From Kwoniella bestiolae CBS 10118 (lineage: Eukaryota; Basidiomycota; Tremellomycetes; Tremellales; Cryptococcaceae), in assembly GCF_000512585.2 (NCBI RefSeq), contig NC_089245.1, positions 2,046,001 to 2,110,000 on the forward strand: DNA of 64,000 nt. The letters run 5' to 3'. Every line of letters starts with the position of its first letter. Position 1 is the stretch's first letter. Of this stretch, positions 36,827 through 49,700 are shown in pieces. A program made the position numbers and the translations under genes. The notes below the pieces were generated by a model. That model was not told where the DNA came from. It worked only from the letters and a program-made list of their open reading frames with translations, and did not search any database.

Positions 36827-39800
36827 ATGTCAACTTCCTCGGCAGATCAAGCGACAGCCTCGGTGGTACAGGCCCTGCAAACCTTGTATCATGATCCCGA
36901 TGGCAGTTCCAAGAAGAGGGCAAACGAGTGGTTAGAGGAGTTTCAGCATAGTGTGGGTCATCACCATCCCTCGGTCAGGTCAATGGAATGACAGTGTACT
37001 GATGTGTTGTGAATGCGGTACAGGTCGAAGCTTGGCAGACGTGTCATACATTGTTGACTTCGCCTGAAGCACCGTTGGAAGGGAGGTTGTTCTCTGCTCA
37101 GACATTACGCGCGAAGGTGGGTCATATCGGTATCAAACTAGCCCAGCTATGTCATGATCCACTCCCTTGATGTATTTGACGAAGCCATGGTATCCATTGG
37201 AAACCCACGTCCATTTCATTCCATCTCCTGAGCTGACGTTCAAATCATCTCTCCCCTTCCTTCCTTTCTTCCCCATATAGATACTATACGACCTATCTCA
37301 ACTCCCCCGAGAACAACTCCCACCTTTACGCGACTCCCTCTTATCCTCCTTATCACCCTTATGTCAACCCTCAGCACCCCCCGGTTCAAAAGCAGTCTTG
37401 ACTCAACTATGTCTGGCCCTAGCGGACCTGGCACTGCAGATGCCAGAATGGGAGAATGTAGTAGGTGGAATGATAGATCAGTTTGGTAAAGATCCCACAA
37501 CGGTGATCGTGTTATTGGGATTCTTGAAATCTCTGCCGGAGGAAGCTGGAAATCCTAGGATACCATTATCTGTGCGTCCCACCTGTCATTCATTCAGTTC
37601 CAAATGTCAAGCTGACGGCTCGAGGATAGAACGACGAGGTACAAGCTATGTTGAGTGCTCTGGTGAGCGGGTCGGCGGAACAGGTGTTGGGTGTTTTGAC
37701 GATGTATATACAAGCTACTGGTGAGTTGTCCCTACCTCAACCCAAACCTTCATGAGTCATCTGCATCTCGACTCGAAAGCGGACTAACATGTAATCGTTG
37801 GTAGGCGTAACAACCCAAATCCAGATATCGGTGTTCGAAACATTAAGAAGCTGGTTACAAGCTGGAGAAGTGATGGCCTCGCAAGTCGCCCAAACACCAT
37901 TATTCGACGCTTCCTTCGACGCACTCGCCTCCGACCAGCTGTTCGACGCTGCCGTCGACGTGCTGTGCGACCTGATACATGAGACACAGGAGGTGGAGGA
38001 CAACGTAGAAGTGGTCCAGCAGATTGTACCCAGAGTAATCGCATTACGTCCTCAGCTAGAAGAGCACAAGGAAGACGCGGATCGTATACGTGGATATTGC
38101 AGGATACTGTGTGAAGCTGGAGAATGTTATAAAGATCTGATCGTCCGACTTCCACAAGACCTTTTACCCCTCGTTCAATCCATTGCTGAATGTGCAGCAT
38201 ACCCTGACCTCGATATCGTCCCTATCACTTTCTACTTCTGGTACACCCTCGCCATGACCCTTGGTCGACAGCCGTCCGACCCATCTATCCAACCTATCCT
38301 AGATATATATGCGAATTTACAAGCGGTTATCATTGGACATCTACATTTCCCAGGTGATGACGAACACCAAACTGCCCAAGAACGAGATGAGTTCAGGACA
38401 TTCCGACATAGGATGGGAGATACGCTGAAAGACTGCTGTCATGTTCTTGGAGCTCCGACATGTCTCAAGAGGTCATACGACCTGACAGTCAACGCCATGG
38501 GCAAACCATCACCATCATGGCAAGAGATCGAAGCGCCGTTATTCTCAATGAGAAGTATGGGAGCAGAAGTGGATCCGGACGATGACGAGGTCTTACCCCA
38601 CATCATGGACATGTTACCTAAATTACCTGATCATCCAAAGATCCGATATGCCGCTATATTAGTTATCTCAAGATATACTCAATGGATCGACCGGCATCCC
38701 GACAACCTCGCATTCCAACTACAATACATCTCAGCAGGGTTTGATACCTCTGAATCATCCGAGGAGGTCTCAGCGGCTGCTGCTCAAGCTATGAAGTTTA
38801 TGTGTCAAGATTGTAATCAACACCTCGTACCGTTCTTACCGCAGCTCCACACCTTCATCAATTCGGTGGGGGACAAGTTAGATCAGGCAGATATGGTAGA
38901 AGTGTGCGAGGCAATAGGATACATCATCACTTCGATGCCACCTGACTCGGCGGCATCGGCATTAAAAGAATTCTGTCAACCGCTCATCGCAAAGGTACAG
39001 GCAGTAGCGTCCTTGGAGAACGAAGTGGATAAACCGACATTACAGAAAGTGGCAGATTACCTCGAACAGCTCGACTCGTATTTGAGTGTGGTCAGATCGA
39101 TTGACCCCTTACCCTCAGATTGTTATGGGACAGCGATAGAGGTATATGGAATATTGGATAGTCTATTGAACAAATACTCCAAGCTCTATTATATCTCTGA
39201 GAGAGTATCGACCGTCCTCAGAAGGGGTCTGACGTTCTTCCCAGCCGATGCGATCCAACCGATCATCCAACCGTTATTGAATCGGATGATCCTCTCGTTC
39301 GAACAGACGGGCTACTCGAGTTATCTCTGGATAACGGGCAAGATCACAAGTAAATTCGGTGAGGTCGCGAAGGATCCGCAGAATCGGGGGTTGGCGGAGT
39401 TGTTGGTGAGGAGCTTTGAGAGTTTGACGGAGGCGATGTCGGCGTTGTTGGCGAGGAAGGTCGCGTTGGAGATTCCTGATGGTGAGTTTGGTGTCTCTCA
39501 TTCATCCAATTTCTGATGAACTGTATCTTCAATATTCTCAACTTCAAAGTATCAAAGTAAATCAAAAGTAAATCTCGAGGATTTAGCTTACAGATACACT
39601 GCAATAGTGATGGACGATTACGTCCACCTAGTAATCTCCTACCTGACTTCCATCCCCACCCTAACCCTCCAATCACCTTCCATCCAACCAGCCATCTCGC
39701 ACGTCCTGGCCTCCTTGACATGCCATTCACCAGAAACCGTCCTAGTCTCATTGGACGTCCTATCGATCCTGTCCAATCACCTCGCCTCCAACCAGAATCT

Positions 39801-40283
39801 ACAAAACCTATTCATGCAATACGGTAAAGCCATCGTAGGGTTGTTAATAAATGGCTTAATAGTGCATGATTATCCCGAGGATAGTTTGGACCAAATTCAG
39901 GTTATACTTAATCATCTCACCAAGCTGAGCAACGGGACAAACACGCAGGAGATGGAGGGATGGTTCGGTGAGACGATAGGTGGTTTGCCTGGACATGTGG
40001 TTCCTCAGGGGGAGAAACAGGCTTTCTTGGTTGAAGTTCATGCGTGAGTGGGGGGTTTCCTTTGATTTGAGTCCTACCGTCACTTATCTAGAGGATATGG
40101 TGTTGCGGTCATCTTGTGTGAGATACGTTGTAATGATGCTGATATCCATGCAACTCCAACAGACACCTTACCGACCGCTCTTCCTCTGATAGATTGAAGA
40201 ATGCGTTGAATAATCTCGTAAGAGCCGCTAGGAGGGCGAGGGAACGGGGTAGACAGGCTAGGAAGTCGCTCGGGGCGGTGTGA
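36827..40283 (+). CDS. MTR10: Nuclear import receptor Mtr10/transportin-3
   Basis: This is an importin-beta family karyopherin (Mtr10 in yeast, TNPO3 in animals) that carries SR-type and mRNA-binding proteins into the nucleus and takes part in tRNA traffic. Exons 36827-36952, 37024-37116, 37281-37571, 37630-37720, 37805-39481, 39608-40043 and 40193-40283 give 934 residues, the usual family size. The N-terminus (SVVQALQTLYHDPDGSSKKR, then ANEWLEEFQHS, then EAWQTCHTLLTSP) is the family's importin-N start. The rest is HEAT-like helical repeats, with EVSAAAAQAMKFMCQDCNQH and DCYGTAIEVYGILDSLL among the conserved family segments. The C-terminus ends in a basic helix ALNNLVRAARRARERGRQAR, as in other Mtr10 proteins. 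Confidence 0.93.
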
Positions 40284-42241
40284 TAGGTCAGCCTGAGAGG
40301 ATCAGAAGGGGGGAAGTAGAGATGATGGAGGCGAGGATTACAAGTATACTTAGATGAAGGGAATTGGATTGGCATCGACGACAATGAAATGTGATGATAG
40401 TTCGGTGTCTGTCAAATAGGATTGGACGAAGATGATGTTAGAAGTTGGTCGTTAGTTGTTGGAAGATGGAAAGATTCATGTGGCATTTCAGCATCTTAGC
40501 ATAATTAGAACAAGGCATAAGTGGATGGATAGGTTTAGAATAGGATGGCGGTTGGATTGAATGGTAATAGGGATATTTGTAGTTGGTAGAATCGTGTGCA
40601 AGATGACTGCATGGTCATCGCAATAGTAGGTAAGCGTGAGTAGATCTCATTTTTTTAGTACGATCAGTATTACCATGCATGGTTAGATCATGATATATGA
40701 TACAAATAGATCTCCATGATAGGACATTTTATTTAACTTTGGTTCATGGGTAATATACATCCTAGATGATATTTACCAGATGCAGATCACAATACTACAT
40801 AGTAATATACGATCACAATCACGATCGCTCCGATTGCACTTGGACATTACGATATCATGTTCGCTTGATGACTCCATCGTGGCGTACGGGGTCCATGACC
40901 TGCCGAACAGATCGGACAGGTATACCTGCTCTTGCTCTCACACGACGATGGACCATGCCGGTGAGAGTGATATTGGAATATCAATGTCAATGACCTGATG
41001 TCAATTCGGACATGCAGCGCATCAGCACACGAATTTGCTCGGTGATGTGGGTGGGTGGTTGGGTGGCTTTGTTATTGTAATTCCCTACTCACGTTATCTT
41101 GTCTCTTCCCTCTTTGAGGATACAGTAGTATCATATGTCTCAGTCTCATCTCTCCCTGTTGTTCCTTTTTCCTGTCTCAAGTAACCAGTAAACCCCATGG
41201 ATCCCTCCGTCTGCCTCTGCCCATCCTTGGCGATCATCCAGGCACAGACACATACACATCCAACCCATACACCATATGGGATCACACTGTACAACCAACA
41301 ACCAACGCTCAAAGTGGTAATTCATCACTTTACTATATACCCTGAGAATAGCGCCTCACCTAGTTATGTAACCATAATACATTACACCGTACCATCTCAT
41401 AATTCCCATAAACATCCTCTCTCCTGCTCACATAGCACCATACATAGCAGCATACACCACAAAGATCGACATTACATTCACAGTATAGCTCAATAGAGTA
41501 GTATAGTAGTACGGTACCATTTCCACTGCTCTCATCTCGCTTAATTCTTAATTCACTTAAACATCAGAACAGACATACGCACTTGTCTCTTTGGGTCTCT
41601 TCTTCGATCGATAACATCATCAATTGAGACATTCTTCTTGTTATATACTCCTTATTCCCCCACTACTCGATCTTCTTCTTCTTTATGCTTGTTAAAAAAG
41701 ATATAATGTTAAACTACCAACGGTGAATCAACATATCAAGAAAGAAGAAGAAAAAGATATAACGATAATAACAGTAAACAACCAATCTACTGCTCAAGGT
41801 CATCACCCAGTCAAGTAAACACGGTAGTATCATACAGGTGAGCAAAACATACTATCATTCCTTGACTTGTTGGGTGTACCATAACCAGAAAAAAAAAACA
41901 GAAGAACTACGTTAAACTGACTCTCAACCTGACTCACAGTAACATCGATCCCATCGTATACTTTCGACTCATAATACAGTCAGTATCTCAATCGGATCGA
42001 CAGTCTCAACTATACAACTTTGTTCATCCGAGACAAGACATCCCAAATCCATATCACATCACACCGTTTGAAAAAAGAAAAGACGACGGAAGAAAATCAC
42101 TCTCAGTCACCCCTCTTTCCTCAATACAAACATCTTCACTTCCACCACCACCTCGACATACCTCTCATCCTAACCCTAACCCTGCACGTCACAAATCCTC
42201 AGAAATGACTCCACGATCCCAGATCCGATAGAAACAAAAAG
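40284..42241. promoter_or_regulatory. Long upstream region of the rhodopsin-MFS fusion gene
   Basis: About 2 kb lie between MTR10 and the fusion gene. The right half is CT/CA-rich leader-like sequence. GTGAGC at 41838 and CTCACAG ending at 41939 could bound a 102-nt intron in the 5' untranslated region. No coding gene is supported. Confidence 0.45.
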
Positions 42242-45200
42242 ATGTCACAAACACTACCATCATCCATCATCAGCTCCATGGCGAGCTTGGCCTCATCCAC
42301 TTCGACGTCAGCATCCACATCCACGCCCCATATAACGGGATTCCATGATAGGTCGGATGCCATCTTCGTGGTCGGCATTGTGATGACTACGCTGGCGACT
42401 GCATTCGTAGTCATGAGGATCATATCGAAAACATGGGTGGTCAGGAAGGTCATGTGGGATGATTATATCACGATATTGGCTTGGGTGAGTGGGTTCTAGC
42501 TATCATCTGTTGATGATCGTCTCCCCCTCCTTCTGCTCCTAGACCAAGGTTTCCATCCATTGGTGTTCCTTCATCTCCAAAGCAACAGGTCGATCCCGTA
42601 TGACTAGCCGTCTACTGCGTGCTGACCAGCACCTCCCATAGCTCTTCTTCACGGCATTGTCAACGGCGGTCATAGTAGGTTCCAGGAATGGTTTAGGCAA
42701 AGTGGGTCAAGGTGAGTTGCCGCTTCCATTACCAATCTACCCTTCGGACCCGCTCCTCACACCATCAACTACACCTCACAGACATACAGCCTCAGTGGGT
42801 CGGCATCCTGCGGAAATGCACCTACACCTTCGTGGTGTTCTACAATCCAGCAACGATGACCATCAAGCTCGCCATCCTGCTGCTCTATCGGCGGATGTCA
42901 GAGGTCCAGCCCTGGTTCAGATACGGCACGTACGCTACCATGCTGGTCGTCTCGCTCGCAGGGATAGTCTGCACCTTCCTTGCGATCTTCCAATGTCGAC
43001 CGATCAGCGCAGCATGGCGTACGGACGATTCCAACGATAGTGAAGGTCAATGTATCGACGTGATCGCGTTATTCCTGGCCTCGGCACCTATCAACATCTT
43101 AACGGACCTTTCCATCTTACTCCTACCTCTACCGATCCTGACCAGTCTCAGAATGGAGATGAGGCAGAAGGTCGCCCTGATAGCTACGTTCTGCGTAGGA
43201 GGGTTCGTCACAATCGTCGACGTGGTCAGGATCGCCTACCTTCAACAAGCCTTGAAATCGGAGAGGATATATGGAGATCACGGTGAATTGAACGCAAACA
43301 CCCAATTTGGCGATTTCACATTTTACATCAGTCTGTCCCTCATGTGGTCTTTCATCGAGATCTCCGTGGGGTTGATGTGCTCGTGTACGCTCGTCCTCAA
43401 ACCACTGGTGTTGAGAGTCATGCCTGCGATATTGAGACGACGACCCGAGAGGGGAAGAGGTCTGACCCAACAGGATGATTACGGTTTGGCGGGGAGGTCG
43501 ATATCTTTCTCTCCCTCCGCTATGGACTCGCCAGAGAAGGAGAAAGACAGATCTCCCAAATCACCTTTTACTGCGCATCAATCGCCGGTGTTCAAGCAGC
43601 AGGAGAGAGGAAGAGAGAATAGTGCAGCTAGTGGAAGTGGGAGTGGAGGGTCAAATGAACATCAAAATGATAATGGGGTCGAGCATGTAGAGAGACGAGG
43701 CTCATCAGGAGAAGAAGAGGAAGGTGAAGATGAAGGTGAAATATTCGATTTCGCCGCTATACTGAAGCAGGATCCACCACAATACCTGAACAACATCAAC
43801 AACCATAGAGGACAGACCACAACCGTCCCCAACAACTTTATGGCCTCCGAGATCAGGCCTGTCGATTTCGATGGGAGGAGGACGAACAACCAGAATCTCA
43901 AGCGATCAGCCTCGGTAGGACATGGACATGGAACGAACACGAAACTGTCTTACATGCACAGGCTGAGAGCCTTCTCGACGAGCACGAAGAAGTCTGGGGA
44001 ACGTACGGTAGAACATCATACGCAGGGGCCTACAGCGAAATTCTTCGACTTTGTCAATATGTCGGGGAATAAGCCTTTGACTGAGCTGGGAGCTATGGAG
44101 GCCTTGGGACCTATTCTGTTTGGTGAGTTTAAGATTTGCATTGTATACCTCTATCCCACCCATACGACTCAATCTACAATTCCTCTTGCGAGCACTCGGC
44201 TGATACCTATTCGTTCGTGCACACAGTCAGTATCCTCTTCTTCTTGTGGGGTTTCTCGTACGGTCTTATCGGCAATCTGAATGGCGAGATCGAGGGTCTA
44301 CTAGGTTTTCAACCCCACGAAAGTCTAGGCTTACAAAGTGCCTATTGGGCCGCGTACCTTGTCGGACCAGTCTGTGTCGGCTACTGGACCTTAACCAAGA
44401 AAGGCTTCAAAGCCACTTTCGTCGCTGGTCTGACCATCTACTCGATCGGTGCCATGGCATTCTGGCCTTCGGCTGTATTGACGAGTTTCCCCGGATTCGT
44501 GGTCAGTAACTTCATGGTGGCGTTGGGACTGTCCACGCTCGAAACTGCCGCCAACCCATTTATCGCGCTTGCTGGACCTGGTGAATTGTCAGAAGCGAGA
44601 TTACTGTTTTCGCAAGCTATCCAGGCGATCGGATCCTTGGCTTCCTCCTTGCTATCCCAACGAGCGCTATTCAACAACGTCGACCAGATGAGGTTATTCA
44701 ACGTCCAATGGTGCTACCTTGCGGTGGCGATCTTCGTGTTGATCCTGGCTGCTATATTCTACTATGTCCCGCTGAGTGAGGCCACAAATGAGGATCTAGA
44801 AATCAAGGCTGAGAGGCGATTCGATCACGCAGGGATAACTCGAGATGTCAAGTCTTTTGGGATATCCACGAGGGTGGTGTTGCTAGTTACCGGGGTATTT
44901 GTGATTTCCAACTACGTCAGTGCGCAGGAATCTATCAGTTTCACATGGAACGGGTTCATCGAAGACATCAAGCCGTCCGTCGATCCCAGGTGGATGCGAA
45001 CGATAGGTCAAGGATTATTCTTCGCCTCCAGGATCCTAGCATCTCTGGGATGTTATCTGGGTATCCCACCTCGATATATACTGGGATTCTGCATACTTGG
45101 AACATTCCTCACTGCGTTGATACCGATGTTGGTCTCCAGTGCGAACGGGTCAATGGGGACATTGATACTTCACATGTTCTTTGAGGGACCGATCTTCCCC

Positions 45201-45677
45201 CTGGTATTCGCCATGACCATCCGCGGACAGGGTCGACACACCAAATCGACGTCGACAGCGCTGATAGCCAGTATATGCGGGGCGACGGTCTTCCCGGTAG
45301 TATCGTACGAGGTCGAGAAGCTTCATCCCAACAATCGGATATTGGCTTTGACGGTAGTTTGCGCATTATACGGATCGTGTGCCTTCTTCCCGATAATGTT
45401 GACAATAAATAGGAATCTGAGGAGATGGATAGATCCGAAATGGAGTATAAAGAAAGAGGGAGATAAGATTGCGACTCATGGGAATGGGTATGGTGGTCAG
45501 GAGATGAATGAGTTTAGACAACCGAATTATACGAAAACGATTAGAGATGACTTGGGGATAAATACGAATAACAGTATTAATGGGGTGGTGGGGTTGGGGT
45601 TGAATTTGAATGGAGGGGAGATAAATCAGGTTAATAGTTTTAGTAGTATCAGAGGAGTGAGGGATTTTGAAAGGTAG
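42242..45677 (+). CDS. Fungal rhodopsin-domain (Pth11/SAT4-like) protein fused to a FucP-type MFS transporter
   Basis: Exons 42242-42484, 42642-42711, 42782-44122 and 44227-45677 give one frame of 1,034 residues. Residues ~35-315 form a seven-helix fungal rhodopsin domain: helix 1 VVGIVMTTLATAFVVMRI, the family DD in VMWDDYITILAW, FYNPATMTIKLAILLLYRR, and QCRPISAAWR. Residues ~320-525 are a hydrophilic Ser/Glu/Asn-rich linker (GEEEEGEDEGEIFDFAAIL). From ~535 a twelve-helix MFS module of the FucP (fucose/glucose-galactose) family begins: ILFFLWGFSYGLIGNLNGEI, LGLSTLETAANPFIALAGPG and SEARLLFSQAIQAIGSLASS; the tail is cytoplasmic and Asn/Gly-rich. Exon 3 is uninterrupted across rhodopsin, linker and the residues leading into MFS helix 1, and the exon 3/4 intron lies right before helix 1. 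FucP Asp46 corresponds to Gly567 here; the helix-4 Glu is kept (Glu657). Two separate genes (second start at MSGNKPLTELG) is the alternative, but no stop lies between. Confidence 0.8.
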
Positions 45678-46031
45678 GGAGGGTTTCTTGGGTCAAGGAA
45701 TAGGATATACGGGAAAGTCATTTGTATATTAGTCAATATTGATATAAATATAGTTGTGTTGTACCATGTTTTCTGTAGTGCATGTATATGTACATGTACA
45801 TGGGCATTGCGCATGATGATCGATTGGTCGTTGTTCTGCATGTAGTATGTAGCATGAGCGGATCAGATGAGTTGCGGCCCGATAATTACCGGTTGGTCGA
45901 CTATCATTCTCATTCTCTTTCACAATTACGTTCATGTCCCATTTGAGTCGACTCGATACAGTGATAGATAAAAATCGAAAGGACTGAACCGATCCAAATA
46001 CATCCAGTAACAGCAACATCGACAGTATCCG
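45678..46031. other. Short intergenic region before the YCII-domain gene
   Basis: It contains ATGTATATGTACATGTACATG palindromic sequence near 45781-45801 and otherwise nothing recognisable. Confidence 0.45.
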
Positions 46032-46634
46032 ATGATACCTACCCTATCAAGACTCAAACTCGCAACACGCGCCATGACCATGACCAACAAAAAGCAACTA
46101 CCGTTATTCTACGCGATCTGTCCTGATTACGATACCAACCCTTCAGAGACTTTACAGCGCCGATTGAAAGTTCGCCCGGAGCATTGGAGGAGGGCAGAGG
46201 AGGATAAGAAGGAGGGTGTGTTGGGTGAGTGAACTAGGACTGTATGAATCGTACTATAAGAATTTGTCGTTGCTATCTACTATCTACGTGATATCTGGAT
46301 CTGGAGGACCACGGCCTGGCCGGGGGTGAAAAGAACAAGATAACTAGAGCTGGACAGTCGCTCTTGAGCCGTGACTCATGCTCATGCTCATGCGACCCTA
46401 GAATTCGGCCGAGGAACCGTCCCTCCCCCCTCTCACCCACTACACTCCGACCCCAACCTCCCTTCCAATCTTCAAGCGATGAACGGCTCAATCATGTTCT
46501 TCCGGTTCAAATCAACCTCGGAGGTGTGGAATAGATTGAAGGAAGACGTATATTATACGGGGGATGTGTGGGATAAGGATAAGATCCAGGTGGGGGAGTT
46601 TATAAAGTTGCCTGGGGAGGGGGAGGAAGCGTAA
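46032..46634 (+). CDS. YCII-related domain protein (141 aa)
   Basis: This is a small ferredoxin-like-fold protein of the YciI/YCII family; functions in the family are mostly unknown. Exons 46032-46224 and 46402-46634 give 141 residues. The core reads LPLFYAICPDYDTNP, then LKVRPEHWRRAEEDKKEGV, then EFGRG, and NGSIMFFRFKSTSEVWNRLK, followed by DVYYTGDVWDKDKIQVGEFI: the usual YCII order of strand, R/H-containing helix, and a D-xx-TGxxWD-like loop before the last strand. The first ~17 residues (LSRLKLATRA) are basic and could be a mitochondrial targeting sequence; alternatively translation may start at Met15 or Met17. The gene runs into a convergent arrangement with BYR4, with 164 bp between stops. 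Confidence 0.8.
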
Positions 46635-46798
46635 GTGTGATATGGTATGGGCCTCTAATAGATGCAGTTGTGTTCTGTGTATCGGTCAGGATGCCTGTCA
46701 CACTTGCTTTGGACATATACAAATACAGACACAATAATAACGAGTCATATGCATGATATAAACCATACTATCGCATAACAAACACAACGCAAACCAAA

Positions 46799-49700
46799 CT
46801 AACTCTTCATCGCCAAATTCCTGATCTCCCATAATCTCTTCTCCTCCTTCCTCTCCCTCTCCCTCATCTCAGAGGAACTACTACTACCCCTCATCACCCA
46901 ACCTTTCATCTCCTTCTTATGCCGTTCCTCAGCACTCTTACATTCCCGCCATAGCTCCTCAGATACCAACCCACCATCACCTTCCTCTCTATCATCCCAA
47001 TCCATATTCTGGTTCGTTGACGTCGAAGCCGACGAAAAATTCGTATTGGTGGTAGTAGAAGTGATGACCGAAGACTCAGATGCCAATCTGGAAATGGCAG
47101 TCCAATTGGATGATCCCGCTATACTTATCTTCCCCCCTCCACCCCCACTTCCAATCGTAACCAACTTCCTACCTGACGATCTGGTGATAGTGCCTCCCGA
47201 GCCAAATCCAAACTCATCATCCTCATCATCTGCCATCCCCTCAAACGGGTCCGGCTCATCCTCCTCCGGCGAGAGGATACTAACCCATTTCATCTGGACC
47301 GGATCGAACTGCATATCCCCTACTATCCTAGGTGCGGAGGGTGCAGCCCCAACAGGAGAAGAGACACCTCCGACTGATGATCCAGTATAATGCGTGATCA
47401 GGGCCGGTCGAGCAGATACGACGGAGATGGTATCGAAATCGCGTAGAATCGATTCGTTCCCCTCCCATCGGAGCGTACTTGGATTCCAGGTCATGTCACC
47501 GACCACTACACATGAACAAAACGATCAGAATCAGAATCACGTCTCACACTATATAAAGAATACTAGCGAACTCACCCTTCTTCTTATCGGCCACTCCGAA
47601 ATGCTTGATCAGCGCTGGCTTCCTGTTCTTTCGCTTGGCCGTGGTGGTAGTTGTGGAAGTTGTCCCTGAACCGGATTTCTTTCTTCTTTCTGTATGTTCC
47701 GATGGTGCCGGAGTGGGTTTGGCTGTAAGACGCGATGAGGAGGGTGGCTCGTGACCTGACAAACCACGAAGCAATCAGCATGTAAGATCCATGGGATATG
47801 TTAGTGGCAAGCAAAGGCGACTCACCCCTCCTGCTCGGTTTACCCAAGCCCAAACCACTTATCGCACTCCCCTTGATCGTCGATTTATGATGATCATCAT
47901 CAATCGTCAGATCATCTATTCCATCCAGCTCGGACCCATCTCCCCAGGTTTTATGTCTCTTAGGCATGTCCACCATCCTCTTTGCCCCATCTTTGTGACT
48001 TGAGTGCTGAGGTGGGTGCATAAACGAAGATGAACTGGCAGAAGATTGAGGCGTATGCGAGGAAATGGGGAATATCGAATTGATAGGTGGTCTAGTCTTG
48101 GCTTTGGAACTTGAAGTTGGCATTGTCAGCCTGGAAGTGGAATTATGATATCTTGGAGTGTCTCCTACTCCCACACCTGAAGACGGAGTGAATGTCCTAT
48201 CTGCAATCGCATCTTGCAATGATGCCAGGGATTGTTTCCTGGTAAGACTGGGCGGAGGAGTAGGTTGAGCAGCAAGGTGATAGTGTGATTTCTGGTGGCG
48301 TAATCTGGACGAAGGAGTTGCTGTAGGTGCTTGACTCGAAGTCGATGTTGGTGGAATGGGGGGCGGAGGGGGAAGCATCGAATGTATATGACCTGATCTA
48401 GACCTCATCGACTCCTTCTCCCTCCCAGTCAACAGACTCGGTGAATCTACTCGTTTCGAACCACCATCTTTCAAGAGCGTAGTAGCAGAAGCTGAATTAC
48501 TTCTAAATGATAGACCAAGCGAGGAATGTGTTCTTTCTCTAACACCAGCACTGCCTGCGTTATTGTTATTGTTGATCGGAGTAGTCCTTCCCCAATCCCT
48601 TTCTCTCTGTTTCTCCCAAGCCTTTTCCCTTTCCTTAGCTACGCTCTTGGTAGTAGAGGTAGAAGGTCCACCAGCGGAGCGCTGTTTGAGGGTCGATATA
48701 GGATATTTGTCTCTAGCACGTTTCTTCTCCTTCAATCTGTGTTTACTCAATTCCACACCAGGCTCATCAAGGACCAACCCATCTTCAAAGAAATCATCCT
48801 GATGATGACCCCTTCTAAGACTATCGTCATGGGTATTCGCCCGATGAGCTTGAGGCGAGGGAGCAAATTGAGGTTTCCTCTTCTTATCCAGTATCAGGTT
48901 CAACTCTTTCGATCGTTTGTTCGAGAAGAATGTAGGTGAAGGCAAGACCAGACCATTCTCTATATCATCAGCCCCATCGAGATCATCATCAGGTTCGACC
49001 AGTAGATTCCTAGTCTTGAGTTTCGATTCGTTGGGGGTCTCAGGTAAAGCATCTGATATACTCGTAGCTGACGTTTCAGATCTCCTCTTATGGGCTTCAC
49101 TATGACCAGGTGAATCTTCTGACCCCCATCCCCAGCCCTTCTTGTGACTACTACTTCCGGGTGAATCCCACGACTCTGCAGTGGTAGCAGTGGTGGTGGT
49201 GGACGCGTTGGATATCCTAGGTTTATTACTATTCCTACGGGTGTGTTGCGGTTGAGTGGCCAGAGTGAGATTGGTGAGATTCAATGGTAATGCGAAATCA
49301 GATTCCAATTCTATCGAATCTGGATCTTGGTTTGGTGGAGTGGACGGTACAGGGATGACATTGAGGTTGAGGTTGGTATTGGATTTGGATGATTTGATAG
49401 TTGAATCTCTCCTAGATTTGGGTGGTGGTAACATTGCCTTGATAGTCGCACCAGCTTTCAACGTCGCTTGATCTTCTTCTTCCAGGTCGAAACCTAATTC
49501 ATCCAACGCATCGGGAGGAGGCATAAATCCTTTTCTAGGGGGCGATAGCGTCAATCTTCTTATACTACTTGTTTTGGATGGTATTATGGTTGGGATATCG
49601 TCGTCAAAGTCTACATCCGCTTCCCAAGATTTCTCAATAGCAAGCGCACGAGCTTTGACCGTCCCTTTCATAATGTTGGGTTGGGATACAGGTGAGCTGT

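Noticed and set aside
37784..38200. Minus-strand frame opposite MTR10
   Set aside because: It is an antisense shadow of the long MTR10 exon, rich in Arg/Leu as expected for reverse-frame translation.
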